A DNA stretch of 64,000 nucleotides from positions 3,307,277 through 3,371,276 of the forward strand of contig NW_022098000.1 in the NCBI RefSeq assembly GCF_002288925.2, in the 5' to 3' direction. Source of the DNA: Delphinapterus leucas (lineage: Eukaryota > Chordata > Mammalia > Artiodactyla > Monodontidae). Below the pieces are notes generated by a model, which worked only from the letters and a program-made list of their open reading frames with translations, did not search any database and was not told the DNA's origin. The number at the start of each line of letters is the position of its first letter. Position 1 is the stretch's first letter. Shown here piece by piece: positions 1 to 11,900 of the stretch. Position numbers and translations under genes: made by a program.

Positions 1-636
1 ATAGTTTTATAGTTTATTTGACATGTTCTCATTGTTGAGAGTGACAGTCTTTGGCAATGTTCCACATTCTAACCAGGAATGAAGTCCTTGGACTAACTTA
101 GAAAACATATTACTCTCATAACTGAGTGTTGATGAATTAAATAAAATAGATCTTAATGTTTATAATACAGCCCATTAAAAAATTAAATCCTATTATTCAG
201 CTTTATCCTATAGATATTTTTTACCAGATACCCTTTGAGTGTTTCTTAAATGCAAATACACATTTAAAAGAAGGATATGTGCTACCACTGAGATAATAAA
301 AAGAATGTGATAGGCCTCTGCAGGCTATGCTAAAAGGGGAATTCTAGTAAATATTATGAGCAAAGCTTAAAGTTTTAGAAAAGTTTTTGCTTTTCCAAGA
401 TGATTATGAATTAAAAACTTATCACATTCATCCTCAGCTCCCATTCATTGTTGTCTTGTATTATATATTTGAAATGTGGCTATTTTGGGCACATGAGTTA
501 ATTTTAAGGTTAGCAAAAATTAACTGTGCTTTGACTGGGTATTGCAATTTAAAAATTCAAACTTATGATTATTAGGTATTTGTCTTATTTTTCTAATATA
601 TTTAACTTTCTTTTTTTTTTTTCTCTTTCTTTTTAG
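1..636 (+). other. COL21A1: Upstream intron of COL21A1 (3' portion)
   Basis: AT-rich sequence with no open frame of note. It ends in a strong pyrimidine tract (about 608-634) and an AG at 635-636, so it reads as the 3' end of an intron that separates non-coding 5' UTR exon(s) lying outside the window from the exon carrying the ATG. I see no promoter features such as a CpG island here; the transcription start is probably upstream of the window. Confidence 0.7.
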
Positions 637-762
637 GAATCCTAAAACCAAAACATTAGAACAAAAACAGAAACATGGCTCACCATATTACATTTCTTTG
701 GATAATTTTGGTCCTGCTTCTTCAGAATTCTGTATTAGCTGAAGATGGGGAAATAAGATCAA
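637..762 (+). CDS. COL21A1: COL21A1 coding exon 1: 5' UTR end, start codon, signal peptide
   Basis: The exon starts after a polypyrimidine-AG acceptor; 637-674 is 5' UTR and the ATG is at 675-677. The start context is strong (A at -3, G at +4). It encodes residues 1-29 plus the first base of codon 30, beginning MAHHITFLWIILVLLLQNSV. This is a classic signal peptide: short N-region, hydrophobic stretch at about residues 7-17, and a likely cleavage after A22 (SVLA/EDG). It matches the N-terminus of mammalian COL21A1, so the chain is secreted. It ends on a phase 1 donor (a|gtaaga at 763). The coding part is 88 nt. The start is secure because it precedes a signal peptide and aligns with the family. 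Confidence 0.95.
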
Positions 763-846
763 GTAAGAACTATCAGCATTGTCTTTCTGTTATCAATAAA
801 TTGATTGTGGAAATCAAGTTAGAGGAGCTCTAGCAATGGCTTTAAG

Positions 847-976
847 GATCTTATTCTTATTGTCTTTGATGCTGTGATTCCCTAAAATGAATGAATTGCT
901 ATTCCCTAAAATGAATGAATGATCTTATTCTTATTGTCTTTGATGCTGTGATTCCCTAAAATGAATGAATTGCTAT
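847..976 (+). repeat. Tandem duplication, period 74 bp
   Basis: The 56 bases at 847-902 recur exactly at 921-976, giving a period of 74 bp. A nested 20-base unit ending in 'aaaatgaatgaat' occurs three times (about 881-897, 904-920 and 955-971). Perfect identity implies a young local duplication within the intron. Confidence 0.9.
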
Positions 977-1308
977 GTTACACATTAACTAGGAGGAAAA
1001 GCTATCAGAAGTCATTTTGAGAAAATTCTATGGTAATAGTGCATTTTATTGATCCAGGCTTTGGAATAAACACTCTGGTATTGAGTCCATGTTCAGCCAT
1101 TTATATAAGCTTCATAATATGGTGATAAAGAAAGTACCTCCTTCACAGGATGGCTATCAGGACCATCCTATGAGCTTATCTCATAGAGATAATAAGATAA
1201 TGCATATAAATGACTTAGCATGGTGACATTCAGTAAGTGGTGACTGTTATTCTGATTGCCTGTAGGAAAGCTTGCATGAGAGAAGTAGGCCATCCTACTT
1301 TTAAAAAG

Positions 1309-1347
1309 ACACTTTTAAAAAGATAGCCTACTTCTTTTTAAAAGTGT
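1309..1347. repeat. Inverted repeat, 14-bp perfect arms
   Basis: Arm acacttttaaaaag (1309-1322) is the exact reverse complement of 1334-1347, with an 11-nt loop. An overlapping second inverted pair, gaagtaggc (1282-1290) and gcctacttc (1326-1334), gives an alternative fold. No function is implied by position (mid-intron). Confidence 0.85.
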
Positions 1348-2819
1348 GCTTATATGCATATTTTAAAACTCATAAACATAACCCCCCTAACTATAAATGA
1401 ATTATGGTTTCTCTAACAGTTAAATCAGATGATTTGACAATTTGATTCAACTTGGCTTAAAATTAAAAAAAATAATATTTAGTGTTTGCATAACCCTTTT
1501 ATAGTTTAATCCACCCAAGCACTTTATGGGGTAGATACTCTTTGTTTTTTGAGTGGGAAAAGAGATGCATAAAATGTATGGGCCTTGCATAGTGTCATAC
1601 ATCTGGCTGGAGCTATAACTAGTATTTGAACACTTCTTTTCATCCTCAGTGCATTCCCTTCTTATGACACTGGTGATTCACCTCTCTGAGGAGGAGGTTT
1701 CTTGGAGTGGTATTTTGTCTGCAGTTTATAAATGGCAGTACTTGCTTTTGTGTCCATGCTCTTGGATAACCTTGCAGTTATGAAATATATGCCCCATGGC
1801 TCTGGAAAGGGGTAGAAAGGGCCAAGAATAACCCTGTAAGAATTTGTAACCACTGAATCGAGTGATACACAAACACTCGCAGGTCCAGGCAATAACGAGC
1901 CTCATAGCATCGAGGAAGGGCAACCTCGAAGAGTCCTGCAAACACAACCTTCCTGTCCTTTTGTCTCTCTCACGAAACCCCAATAAAAGCATAACCCTGT
2001 CATCCCTGTTCAGCTTCCAAAAATAACAGGAAAACTTCATTCCCTTGGGTTAAAAAATATGCATTTGGGCAGAATCCCATTTTTGCCATCCCTACCCTGG
2101 CGTCTGGCAGTGGTCACCATGACAGAGGTTGTTGGAATAGTGTCCCTCACACCCCCTGCACTGAAACACCATCTGCCATATAGCATCTTAAGATGGTGTC
2201 ATAATCACAGTTATATTTGTGAGACAAACCCATGTTTTGGCAATTTTTTTTTCCTGGGGAGGGTATCTTCTTGACTGTGATACGTGTTCACCTGACAATA
2301 GTGTTTACTTCTGCTAGTTACTGTGATAGGTGAGTTGAGATAATGGTGAAACTGAGGCCTCTTCATAGGAGCTTTGTCATCATCCCAAATATGCAAGTGG
2401 ACAAAGATAAGGAAAAGAATGGAAAGGAAGGAGAGGAAAGGAGGAAGTGAGGAAGGTGAAGAGAGGGAGAGATTGGTTGATTGATTGCTTTACTCCAAGG
2501 AGTTGCAGAAATACTAATTGTCACCAAACATTTTTTTCTCCGATACCAATCTTTGCAATTATAATATCTTATTTGCAATATATACAGAAAATAAACCATC
2601 CTTATTATAACTTTAAATTGGGCATCCAAACACTACTTAAGGGAGACCATTAACCTGAGTAAAACCGCAGGATGTAAAATTTGCTATCTCATTACCGTGA
2701 CTCACTTCATCCTCTTCTAACTCATCATGTCCAAGGACATGGATGGGATCCTTGTCCCATGTAGTATTTTGGCTGCTTTGAGTGCAGAAGTTAGAGAAGA
2801 AGCCAGCAAGTACAGCTGT

Positions 2820-3720
2820 TCCTTCCTGTTGGCCACTTCAAACTGATAGAGATAGAGTAGGATAATTAAATAGTCAGTTTAGAAATCCCACTAGGGGGAT
2901 TAAAGACAGAAAGGGAATTTTAAGGGAGTTTGGGAGACCATTGTAAGCTAATGACCACTCAAGAAAAGAATCCAGTAACCTAGCAACAATCTACCCTACC
3001 TTGAAGGAAGACCAGGTGCATCCAAGTGCCAGGCACACTCAAGCCACAAACCCTGATAGTTAAAATACAAGACAATAGATATGGGCTCTGGATCTTATTA
3101 CATGAAGTCAGGGAGTTAATAGTCCTTGCAGAGTAGCGTTTCTGCATGTAACCAAGACAGAAATAGAGGTGAAAAGGGAAAGAAACCGGGTGAAAGGGGA
3201 TATTATACCCAAACCTGAGATGAATTACCATATTTTAGTATATGTCACCACCCTTTTGCTAATATACATACGATTTAAATAGTGCCATGGCAGTTAGACC
3301 TGTTTAGACTGTATAGGGCCAAAGGAGGAACTAGTGATATGAGTCTTGACGTCTGCCCAAGGATGAGGAAGATGGTGGTCTTCTCCCCTCCCCACTTTTT
3401 CTTTGATTATAAAAATGTAGCCCTCTTTGTTCCTGGGGCTCTTTGTTCCTGGGGTTGTGCTCCCTTGCCTGCCCGCTTATCTCTCACAAGCGTCCTATGC
3501 CAATAAACTCACTCTTTGCCTTCCACTTTGCCTCATGCTGAATTTCTTCTGTGAGGAGACAGAAGAACCTGAGCTTCAGTAAGTCCTGACCCCAGGTGAG
3601 TGGTTTTAATCCAAAGACAGTGGTTTCGAGTCCCCTCCTAGTCAGGGATCACGGGTTCAAGTCCCAGTCTGAGGTGTGCGTGGGTTCAAGTCCTACCCGA
3701 GAAGGAGTGCAGTTTCAAAA
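2820..3720 (+). mobile_element. Possible solo LTR of an old endogenous retrovirus
   Basis: The stretch has LTR-like organisation: an AT-rich U3-like part, a TATA-like box (attataaaaa, 3406-3415), an exact 16-bp tandem repeat (ctctttgttcctgggg at 3423-3438 and 3439-3454), then AATAAA at 3502-3507 followed by a T/G-rich region. No gag, pol or env coding sequence lies next to it. The ends are uncertain because I could not find terminal TG...CA with a target-site duplication. Three B-box-like motifs (about 3622, 3654 and 3683) lie at its downstream end. A different, non-LTR origin is possible. Confidence 0.4.
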
Positions 3721-3759
3721 CCATTGGAATTACCCAAACAAACCAGTTTGTCTTTGGGG

Positions 3760-4075
3760 CTGTGTCTGTCTGTCACCTCTGGGCCTTTGCACTTGCTGCT
3801 CCCTCTGCTTAGAATGTCGTCCTCTTGACCTGGTTAAAACTCTGCTTTCTGACCTCAGCCTTCCAACAAAACTGCCCCTGGCTTGACATAGTTAGGTTGC
3901 CACCCTCTCCTCAATGTTCTCATAATTCTTTGTACTTTCTCTAACCAGCCAGTTGTCCATCTTAACTAGGCTGGGAGCTTTTTGAGATATCTCAAGTATG
4001 TTTGAAACCAGTACCTAGCATGATATCAAGGACAGAACAGGTATTCAATATATACATACTGAAAGAATGAGATAG
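3760..4075 (+). mobile_element. LINE-2 (L2) 3' end
   Basis: The sequence shows typical L2 3'-terminal phrases: 'gggcctttgcacttgctgct', then 'ctgcccctggcttgac', 'ctgggagcttttt' and 'gtacctagcatgatatcaag', ending in a short tandem tail ('caatatatacatactgaaag'). It is ancient and diverged, as L2 always is in placental mammals. Confidence 0.7.
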
Positions 4076-4120
4076 GGTTAGAAGCATGTTGTGTACTGTG
4101 GAAAAGAGAGTTAAGGAAAT

Positions 4121-4815
4121 CTTTTTTTAATTGAAGTATAGTTGATTTACAATGTTGTGATAGTTTCTGCTGTACAGCAAAGTGATTCAGCTATAAATAT
4201 GTATACATCCTTTTTTATATTCTTTTCCATTATAGTTTATCATAGGATATTGAATATAGTTTTCTGTGCGATACAGTAGGACCTTGTTGTTTATCCATTC
4301 TATACATAATAGTTTGTATTTACTTATCACAAACTCCCAGCCCATCCCTCCCCCACTCCCCTTTCCCCTTGGCAACCACAGGTCTGTTCTCTATGTCTGT
4401 GAGTCTGTTCCTGTTTCATAGATAAGCTCATTTGTACCATATTTTAGATCCCACATATAACTGATATCATACGGTATTTGTCTTTCTCCTTCTGACTTAC
4501 TTCACTTAGTATGATAATCTCTAGATCCATCCATGTTGCTGCAAATGGCATTATTTTATTCTTTTTAATGGCTGGGTAATATTCCATTGTATGTATGAAC
4601 CACATCTTCTTTATCCATTCATCTTTTGATGGACATTTAGGTTTTTTCCATGTCTTGGCTATTGTGAATAGTGCTGCTATGAACATAGGGGTGCATGTAT
4701 CTTTTTGAATTATAGTTTTGTCCAGATATATGCCCAGTGGGATTGCTAGATCATATGGCAACTCTATTTTTAGTTTTCTGAGGAACCTCCTTACTGTTTT
4801 CCATAGTGGCTGCAA
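4121..4815 (-). mobile_element. 5'-truncated L1 (3' UTR plus ORF2 C-terminus)
   Basis: Antisense L1. On the minus strand 4815 to 4444 is open for 123 codons and reads as the C-terminal end of L1 ORF2p (for example DEWIKKMWFIHTMEYY and MPFAATWMDLEIIILSEVSQ). The L1 3' UTR follows down to the A-tail, seen as T-rich sequence at about 4121. The reverse transcriptase and endonuclease portions are missing, so this is a dead 5'-truncated copy. Not a host gene. Confidence 0.9.
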
Positions 4816-5403
4816 AGAAGATTTTTTTTTCTTTTCACAAGTGCTTAGAACTTGTCTGGGTATAACTTACACCACAGATAGTCTTTTTTTTTTCTGGTAG
4901 AACTCTAAGATGTGCTGATCACATCTTTCCTGGTATCTTGAAACAAGAATCTTTACAGAGAAAGGAATAGCTTTATGCCCTTGAACATAGATTCACTTCA
5001 CACGAGCTATTGTTTTGGATACATTTGTGACTTGCATGTAGTGCAAGAGTGACTGCTTTCATAACCTTGGTTCATTTACATTTTCTCAACTATATCAAGA
5101 ATGTGGATCTTTGCTGGCTACTTTTGTCCTGAAGATAGCAGAAAGTTTGTTTTTAATTTCTTACCCCCATTCATTGGTTTACATAAATTTTTATAAATAT
5201 TTCAGGTTAGCATTAAACTAAACATATTTCACTGATAACTTAAAGCAATGATGTTAGTCTATAGCTGAAAATCATTCATTTATTAAAATTTTTTGTGTTT
5301 TCATTTATTCAGTGGAGAAATACAATAAAATGTTGCTTTATAGTAATACCTGCCCCTACAAAGAGATATCTAGATATCATATTCATATACAGCATCCATT
5401 TTT

Positions 5404-5555
5404 TATTCCCTATTTTTATTTTTTTTTATTTGGCCACATGGCACAGCATGTGGGACCTTAGTTCCCGGACCAGGGATCAAACCTGTGCCCCCTGCAGTGG
5501 AAGTGCAGAGTCTTAACCACTGGACCGCCAGGGAAATCCCTATTCCCTATTTTTA
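5404..5555 (-). mobile_element. CHR-type tRNA-derived SINE with 15-bp target-site duplication
   Basis: Antisense SINE body at 5419-5540. The minus strand starts 'gggatttccctggcggtcca', runs through the tRNA-like B-box region and ends in an A-rich tail. It is bounded by a perfect 15-bp direct repeat, tattccctattttta, at 5404-5418 and 5541-5555, the hallmark of L1-mediated retroposition. Confidence 0.9.
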
Positions 5556-5589
5556 AAGCTGAAACATTAATACTTAAATTAAGACAAGC

Positions 5590-5710
5590 TAATAAAAAAT
5601 ATCAACAAAAATCATAGCCCTCATTTATAAAGAATTTTCATAAGCTAGGCAGTGTATCATAGTTAATCTTCACAAAGCTCTTATGAACTGGCTACTATTA
5701 TCTTTTTTAA
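5590..5710 (-). mobile_element. MIR fragment
   Basis: Antisense MIR-like phrases ('atttataaagaattttcat...agctaggcagtgtatcatag...gctactattatc'). Very diverged, so only a moderate call. Confidence 0.4.
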
Positions 5711-5850
5711 AAAAATTCAGCATTATTGAGGTATAATTGATGTATAAAATTATAAGATAGTTAAACTATACATTGTGGCGACTTCATGTATATACATGTG
5801 AAAGGATTCCCCCTGTCTGGTTAATTAAAAATTCATTCATTTAAAACCTC
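5708..5850 (-). mobile_element. L1 3' UTR fragment
   Basis: 'attcagcattattgaggtataattgatgtataaaatt' is the antisense 3' end of an older mammalian L1 (general form 'tttattgaggtataattgac'). It lies about 55 bp upstream of the vWA exon acceptor region. Confidence 0.6.
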
Positions 5851-5905
5851 TAATTTTTGTTTTTTATGTAACACATACACTCTGATGGTTTTCTTTTTCA
5901 CTTAG

Positions 5906-6457
5906 GTTGTCGTACTGCTCCAACAGATTTAGTTTTCATCTTGGATGGCTCTTACAGTGTTGGCCCAGAAAACTTTGAAATAGTGAAAAAGTGGCTTGTC
6001 AATATCACAAAAAACTTTGACATAGGACCGAAGTTTATTCAGGTTGGAGTGGTTCAGTATAGTGACTACCCTGTCCTGGAGATTCCCCTTGGGAGCCATG
6101 AATCAGGAGAGAATTTGATGGCAGCTATGGAGTCCATACACTACTTGGGAGGAAACACAAAGACTGGAAAGGCCATCCAGTTTGCCCTTGATTACCTTTT
6201 TGCCAAGTCTTCACGATTGCTGACTAAGATAGCAGTAGTCCTTACGGATGGTAAATCCCAAGATGAAGTCAAGGATGTGGCAGAAGCAGCAAGAGACAGT
6301 AAAATAACATTATTCGCCATCGGTGTTGGTTCAGAAACAGAAGACGCAGAACTTAGAGCTATTGCCAACAAGCCTTCATCTACTTACGTGTTTTATGTGG
6401 AAGACTATATTGCAATATCCAAAATAAGGGAGGTGATGAAGCAGAAACTTTGTGAAG
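5906..6457 (+). CDS. COL21A1: COL21A1 coding exon 2: von Willebrand factor A domain
   Basis: A single 552-nt exon (phase 1 at both ends) encodes codon 30 to the first base of codon 214, the complete vWA domain. It starts SCRTAPTDLVFILDGSYS. The metal-ion-dependent adhesion site DxSxS is intact (D43, S45, S47). The later MIDAS threonine (GGNTKTGKA) and aspartate (VVLTDGKS) regions are also present. Cysteines C31 and C212 flank the domain. One N-glycosylation sequon (NIT) lies at N62. The vWA domain is expected to mediate divalent-cation-dependent contacts with matrix partners in the extracellular space. There are no stops or frameshifts, and the sequence is very close to the human protein as I know it. 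Acceptor ttcacttag; donor gtaagc. Confidence 0.97.
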
Positions 6458-7888
6458 GTAAGCCTTAATATAATGTGGAAACAGTAATAATGATGCTTTC
6501 TTACATTTTGGTATAACCTGTTCATTTGGGAACTGGGGAAGATGGTTATATTTAATGTCAAATTATTTAAGTTAGAAATGAGGTGAGCACACATTTTTGT
6601 GCTATATTTTTCTGGATAAATTTTGTTTTTAGAAACAATTGCTTTCTTATAAAATCTACAGTTGGGAAATATAATATTTTGTGTTTTCCTTTCAATTACA
6701 ATATGTTTATTGTGGAGATGGTAGAAAATAAAACACCTAAATAATTAAAATATATGTAAACCACACATGATCATATCGCTCCTATTAACAAGTTTTTGTC
6801 TTTTTCATCCTAATCTTTTCTTTTTTTGATTTCAGTGTGTCTGAGAGTTTATTCATGTGCCTAAATAAGGATAATATTGTATATATAATTTCATACTCTA
6901 TTTTCATATTATTTATACTCTTATTGTGTATATAATTTTAATACTCTTAATATCATAGTGGACAATCTTTTAAGATAATCTATTTAATTTCTCCATTTTT
7001 GTATGTTTGGTTTATTTCTAAGTTTTTCTAATACAAATAACAGTGAATATTCCTCTACCTAATTCTGAATGGGAATCTGTCATCATTTCTTCAGAAAACA
7101 AAGGTCAAATTACTAACATTTTTAAAACTTTGGAAGAATGTTAAAAATTCCACATGAGAAAAACTTAAACTCCCACCAGCAATGAGGGAACATTTGAAAA
7201 TATAGTACTTACCAGTCATTATGTTTATATCATTTCATAAAATCTGACTTCATGTGTATGATAGGTCCCCATGGGAAAGTTCCAGTTTTTGGTAAACATT
7301 AATCCTATTAGTGTATAGACATGCTTGTGTTCACATTATTTTGGGGGAAGAATAATTTATTCATATCTTTTAATTTTAATATTATAGGCATTTAATATAC
7401 TGTATACCTAAAAATAATGTTCATGTAGATGGAAATACTTTTTTCCCAGTTTGCCTACAAAATAATATACAAATAGGTTGGTTCACATTTGATAAAAAAA
7501 TTTCTAAATGATTGTGGCTTAGAAAACAAATTAATTCCTTCATTTTCTTCATATTTGGGAGGTATGGTAGAGAAAAACATTTTAAAGCTTTTTGGATTAT
7601 TTCTTTTAAAATGCATGGAAATATTAAACAACTACTTCAAAACAAAGAGAAAAAAAGCGTAGAAGATTAAGCATTTTCTTTAATAAAACTTTAAAAAAGG
7701 TACTAACAAGTAAGTACAAATGGTCATTACAGTTATTCTTTTTATGAATCTCTAACAGTAAGACTGTGTTGACTTTTGTTGTGTTGAACAGGTCAAAGGG
7801 ATTTAGATTTTTAATATGTTGTTAGAAATTTTTGGCTTTCAAGCTAGGTATATTTCATTATTAAAATAGAATTTTCATGGTGAAATTT

Positions 7889-8275
7889 CACTTACCATTC
7901 ATCTTTTTTCTTTTTTTATAAATTTATTTATTTATGGCTGCGTTGAGTCTTCGTTGCTTCGTTGCACGGGCTTTCTCAAATTGCAGTGAGCTACTCTTCG
8001 TTAGGTTAGGGGCTACTCTTCGTTGCGGTGCGGTAGCTTCTCTTGTTTAGGAGCACAGGCTCTAGGCGCGCGGACTTCAGTAGTTGTGGCTCATGGGCTC
8101 AGTAGTTGTGGCTTGCAGGCTCTAGAGCGCAGGCTCAGTAGTGTGGTGCATTTGCTTAGTTGCTCCATGGAATGTGGGATCTTCCAGGACCAGGGCTCAA
8201 ACCTGTGTCCCCTGCATTGGCAGGTGGATTCTTAACCACTGAGCCACCAGGGAAGTCCCACTTACCATTCATCTT
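7889..8275 (-). mobile_element. Long CHR-type SINE with perfect 17-bp target-site duplication
   Basis: Antisense SINE body at about 7906-8258. The minus strand begins 'gggacttccctggtggctca' and has the long CHR form with repeated 'ctactgagcc' and 'gcaacgaagac' type segments plus an A/T-rich tail. The 17-bp sequence cacttaccattcatctt occurs at both edges (7889-7905 and 8259-8275). The head is a pol III promoter derived from tRNA and is not a tRNA gene. Confidence 0.92.
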
Positions 8276-8959
8276 AATCCAAAATTTAGATTTGATTAAA
8301 TATGTCTGTTTAATATTTGCTTCAGAGGCTTTTCCTATAGATCTGTATTTTGGTAAATGCATTCTCTCTAGATAAAAATTTTAAAATACACATGAAAGAG
8401 TTGCTGTGTGAAAACGGGTAAAAATTCTTTCAGCTAAAATGTATGATCTGTAAAAAAAAAAATCAAATTCAAAATCTTGCCAAGTATTTCTTCATCTACA
8501 CTCAGAAAAAGAATGTAAGTAATGTCTGTGTCTATTCAGTTCGCATGTTCACTGTACAATAGACATCTTTTAAAATGTACTTTTTGAAATTGTACTTGTG
8601 GGAGATATGGGCTTTTTTGCCTTGACTTTTTGTACTGTATTAGATTATGATTAATGCACTAAATTAATGCATTGCTGTATTGCAGCTTCTTCAAATCATG
8701 TAATTTGTGTTTGATTATTTAACAAATTCATTTTTTTTGACAAATAGTTAACTTCTACTTTGAGGTGTTTAGCATATAGGATTACTATTTCCTAATATCG
8801 TTCCCTTTTATACTGTACTGTGGTTGATCCATGATGTACAAAATATTATCCACCTCTTTGTTCCCACATAGATTATTTCATCTTCATGGACCTACTGTTT
8901 CCTCGGAGGTGTATTCTGCAATACACTGCTTATTTCAGGACCACCTAAGAGTGATGTGC

Positions 8960-11900
8960 AATGATTTCTTTCTTTATCTGAGAGTCTTTCTTCTAATTTG
9001 AGCTTAGTTTGTTCTTTCTTAGTTCTTTGACTTGTAAAGTTAGGCTGTTTATCTGAGATCTTTATTATTTTTTAATGTAGATTTTTATTGCTATGAATTT
9101 CCTTCTTACTGCTGCTTTTGCAGCATCCCATAAGTTTTGGTATGTTGTGTTTTAGTTTTTGTTTATCTCAAGATAATTTCTAATATCCCCTTTGACATAA
9201 TGATTGTTCAAGAGCATATTGTTTAATTTCCACATATTTGTGAATTTTCCAGTTTTCTTCCTGACATTAATTTCTAGTTTCATTCCATTTTGGTTGGAAC
9301 ATATACCTGGTATGATTTCAATCTTCTTAAATTTGTTAAGACTTTTTTTTTTGACCTAACATGTTATCTATCCTGGAGAAGTTTCATTTGTACTTGAGAA
9401 TAATATGTATTCTGCTGCTGTGGTGGTGGTGGGTGGTGGTGGGTCGCTGTTCTATATATGTCTGTTAGATCCATTTGGTCTATAGTGTTGTTCAAATTCT
9501 CTGTTTCCAGATCTGTTTGCAGACACATCTTCTGTCTGGATGTTCTATCCATTATTAAAAGTGGAGCATTCAAGTCCCTTACTATTATTGTGTTGCTGTC
9601 TATTTATCCCTTCAGTTTTGTCAATGTTTGCCTCATATATTTGGGTGCTGTAATGTTGAGTGCATATGTATTTATAATTGTTATGTTTTGCTGGTGAATT
9701 GACCATTTTTCATTGTATAATGTCCTTCTTTGTCTCTTTTGACAGTTTTTGACTAATATAAGTGTCACCACCTTTGTTCTCTTTTGGTTAGCATTTGTAT
9801 GGAGTATCTTATTCCATCCCTTTGCTTTTATCCTGTGTGTGTCCTTAATTCTCAAGTAAATTTCTTGCAGATAGTATAGATCTTGTTGTTTTTTTTTAAG
9901 TCCACTTAGCTACTCTATGCCTTTTATTGGGGATTTTAATCAATTCACGTCTGAAGTAATTACTGATAAGGAAGGATTTAATACTGTCATTTATTGTTTT
10001 CTGACTCAGCTTTTTTTTAATAGCTCTTTTCTCTCTTGCTGTCTTCTGTGTTTCATTGATTTTTTTGTAGTGACATGCTTTGTTTCCTTTTAAATATACT
10101 TTTGCATATCTTCTATAGGTATTTTCTTTGTGGTTACCATGGGGGTTACATAAAACATCATATAGTTATATCAATCTATTTTAAGTTGATAACTTCAAAT
10201 GCTCTGTATTTTTGCTTATTCCTGCCCTCTTTACACTTTTTTATTGATGCCACAAATTACATCCTCTTATATTGTGTATTCATTAATACAATTTCACAGT
10301 TATAGTTTATACTTTAGTCTTTTAACTTCTGTATCAGAATTAAAAGTGATTTAAATACCACTGTTACAGTATTACAGTATTCTGAGTTTGTCTATATATT
10401 TATTTTTATCAGCAAGTTTTATACTTTCCAGTGCTTCTGTGTTGCTGTTTAATATTCTTTCCTTTCAATTTGAAGGACTTCCTTAGTACTTCTTATAAGG
10501 CAGGTCTAGTGGTAATAAACTTCCTCATCTTTTTTTAATCTGGGAAAGTATTTATTTCTCTTTCTATTTTGAAGGACAGTTTTGCCAGATATAGTATTTT
10601 TGGTTGGCAGTTTTTTTTCTTTGAGCACTTTGAATATATTATCCCTTTCCCCTGTGACCTGTGAGATTTCTACTCAGAAATCTGGTGGTTGTGTCATGGG
10701 GTGCCCTGTACATAATGAGTTGCTTTTGTCTTGCTGCTTTCAAAGTTCTCTCTTTGTCTTTGGTTTTCGACAATTTGATTGTAATGTGTCTTGATGTGGA
10801 TATCTTTGAGTTCTTTAATCTGGATGTCCATTTCCTTTCCTAGATTTGAAAAGTTTTTGGCTATTATTTCTTTAAACAAGCTTGCTTCTTTCTTTCTTCT
10901 TCTTCTGCAGCTCCCATAATCTATATATTGGTCTACTTGATGGTGGGCATAAGACATTTAGGCTTTCTTCAGTCTTTGTCATTCTTTAAAAGTTTGCCTG
11001 GATAATTTCAAAGGACATGTCTTCAAGTCTGCTGATTCTTTCTTCTACTTGATCAAGGCTGATTTTGAACCCCTCTAGTCAATTTTCCAGTTCAATTATT
11101 ATTTTCTGCTCCAAAAATTTCTGTTTGGTTCTCCTTTACATTTTCTGTCTTTTTTCTCACTTTGTTGATGCATCATTTTCTTGAGCTCATAGAACATCCT
11201 ATGATGTCTATTTTGAATTCTTTGCCAGATAATACACCTCCCTTTCTTTAGGGTCAGTATCTGGAGAGTTATTTTGTTCCTTTGATTGGGTCATGTATCT
11301 CATAGTTTGTTTCAAGATTCACACATTTGAAAAAACCGATACCTCTCCCAGTCTTTACCAACTGGCTTTGCACAGGGGAAATCCCTCAGCAATCACTCTG
11401 GCTAGAGATTCTGAAACCTTTTTTGGAGGGATGTGATTTCTCTGGAATTGTGTGAGCAATTCATTAATTAGAGAGACTGGTTTCTTTTTCAGGAGCTCAT
11501 AATCTTTCCCTCCCTTTGGTATCTGTCCCTTTGGTGTCTGTCTGTAATACTTCAAGTTCTCTAGTTCTCTAACCACAAGTTTCCCACCCACTCCTTTGTT
11601 CTCAGTGGCCATCAGGTGTCCAGGTATGCTGGTTCCCTGTCAGCACCCTTAGTCAGGCAAGACCAGTATCAGTCCTTCAGGCAGCCTTTGAAAATCTAGA
11701 ATGCTGAATACATGCTCCACTCTTTTCTCTTTCTGAGGGAGAAGTCTCAGGTTGTGTGTCTTCTCCTGATCATGCTGAGCCATGCCAGCCACAACAAGCC
11801 ACCCTCCCAATTTTATTTGTTCTGAGCAGTCCACAGGTATCCAAATGATTCTGGTTCCTTCAGTGCTGCAAATGAGGCAAGACAAGCTGAAAGCTGGAGC

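Larger units (their letters stand above)
763..5905 (+). other. COL21A1: COL21A1 intron between coding exons 1 and 2
   Basis: A 5.1-kb intron with GT at 763 and AG at 5904-5905. It holds a short tandem duplication (847-976), a hairpin (1309-1347), probable old MIR copies (about 1060-1260 on + and about 1480-1660 on -), a possible LTR (about 2820-3720), an L2 end, an L1 end, a SINE and more MIR and L1 debris. I cannot name the stretch 1660-2300. It has a 104-codon minus-strand open frame without recognisable homology and an AATAAA on the + strand near 1981, and may be old ERV-related sequence. 4820-5400 shows nothing identifiable. Confidence 0.8.

Noticed and set aside
1726..2040. 104-codon minus-strand open frame
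   Set aside because: No recognisable domain, no splice or start context supporting it, and it overlaps another chance frame. Left as unassigned intron.
4444..4815. 123-codon minus-strand open frame as a gene
   Set aside because: It is the C-terminus of L1 ORF2p in a 5'-truncated element. The same applies to 21913-22155.
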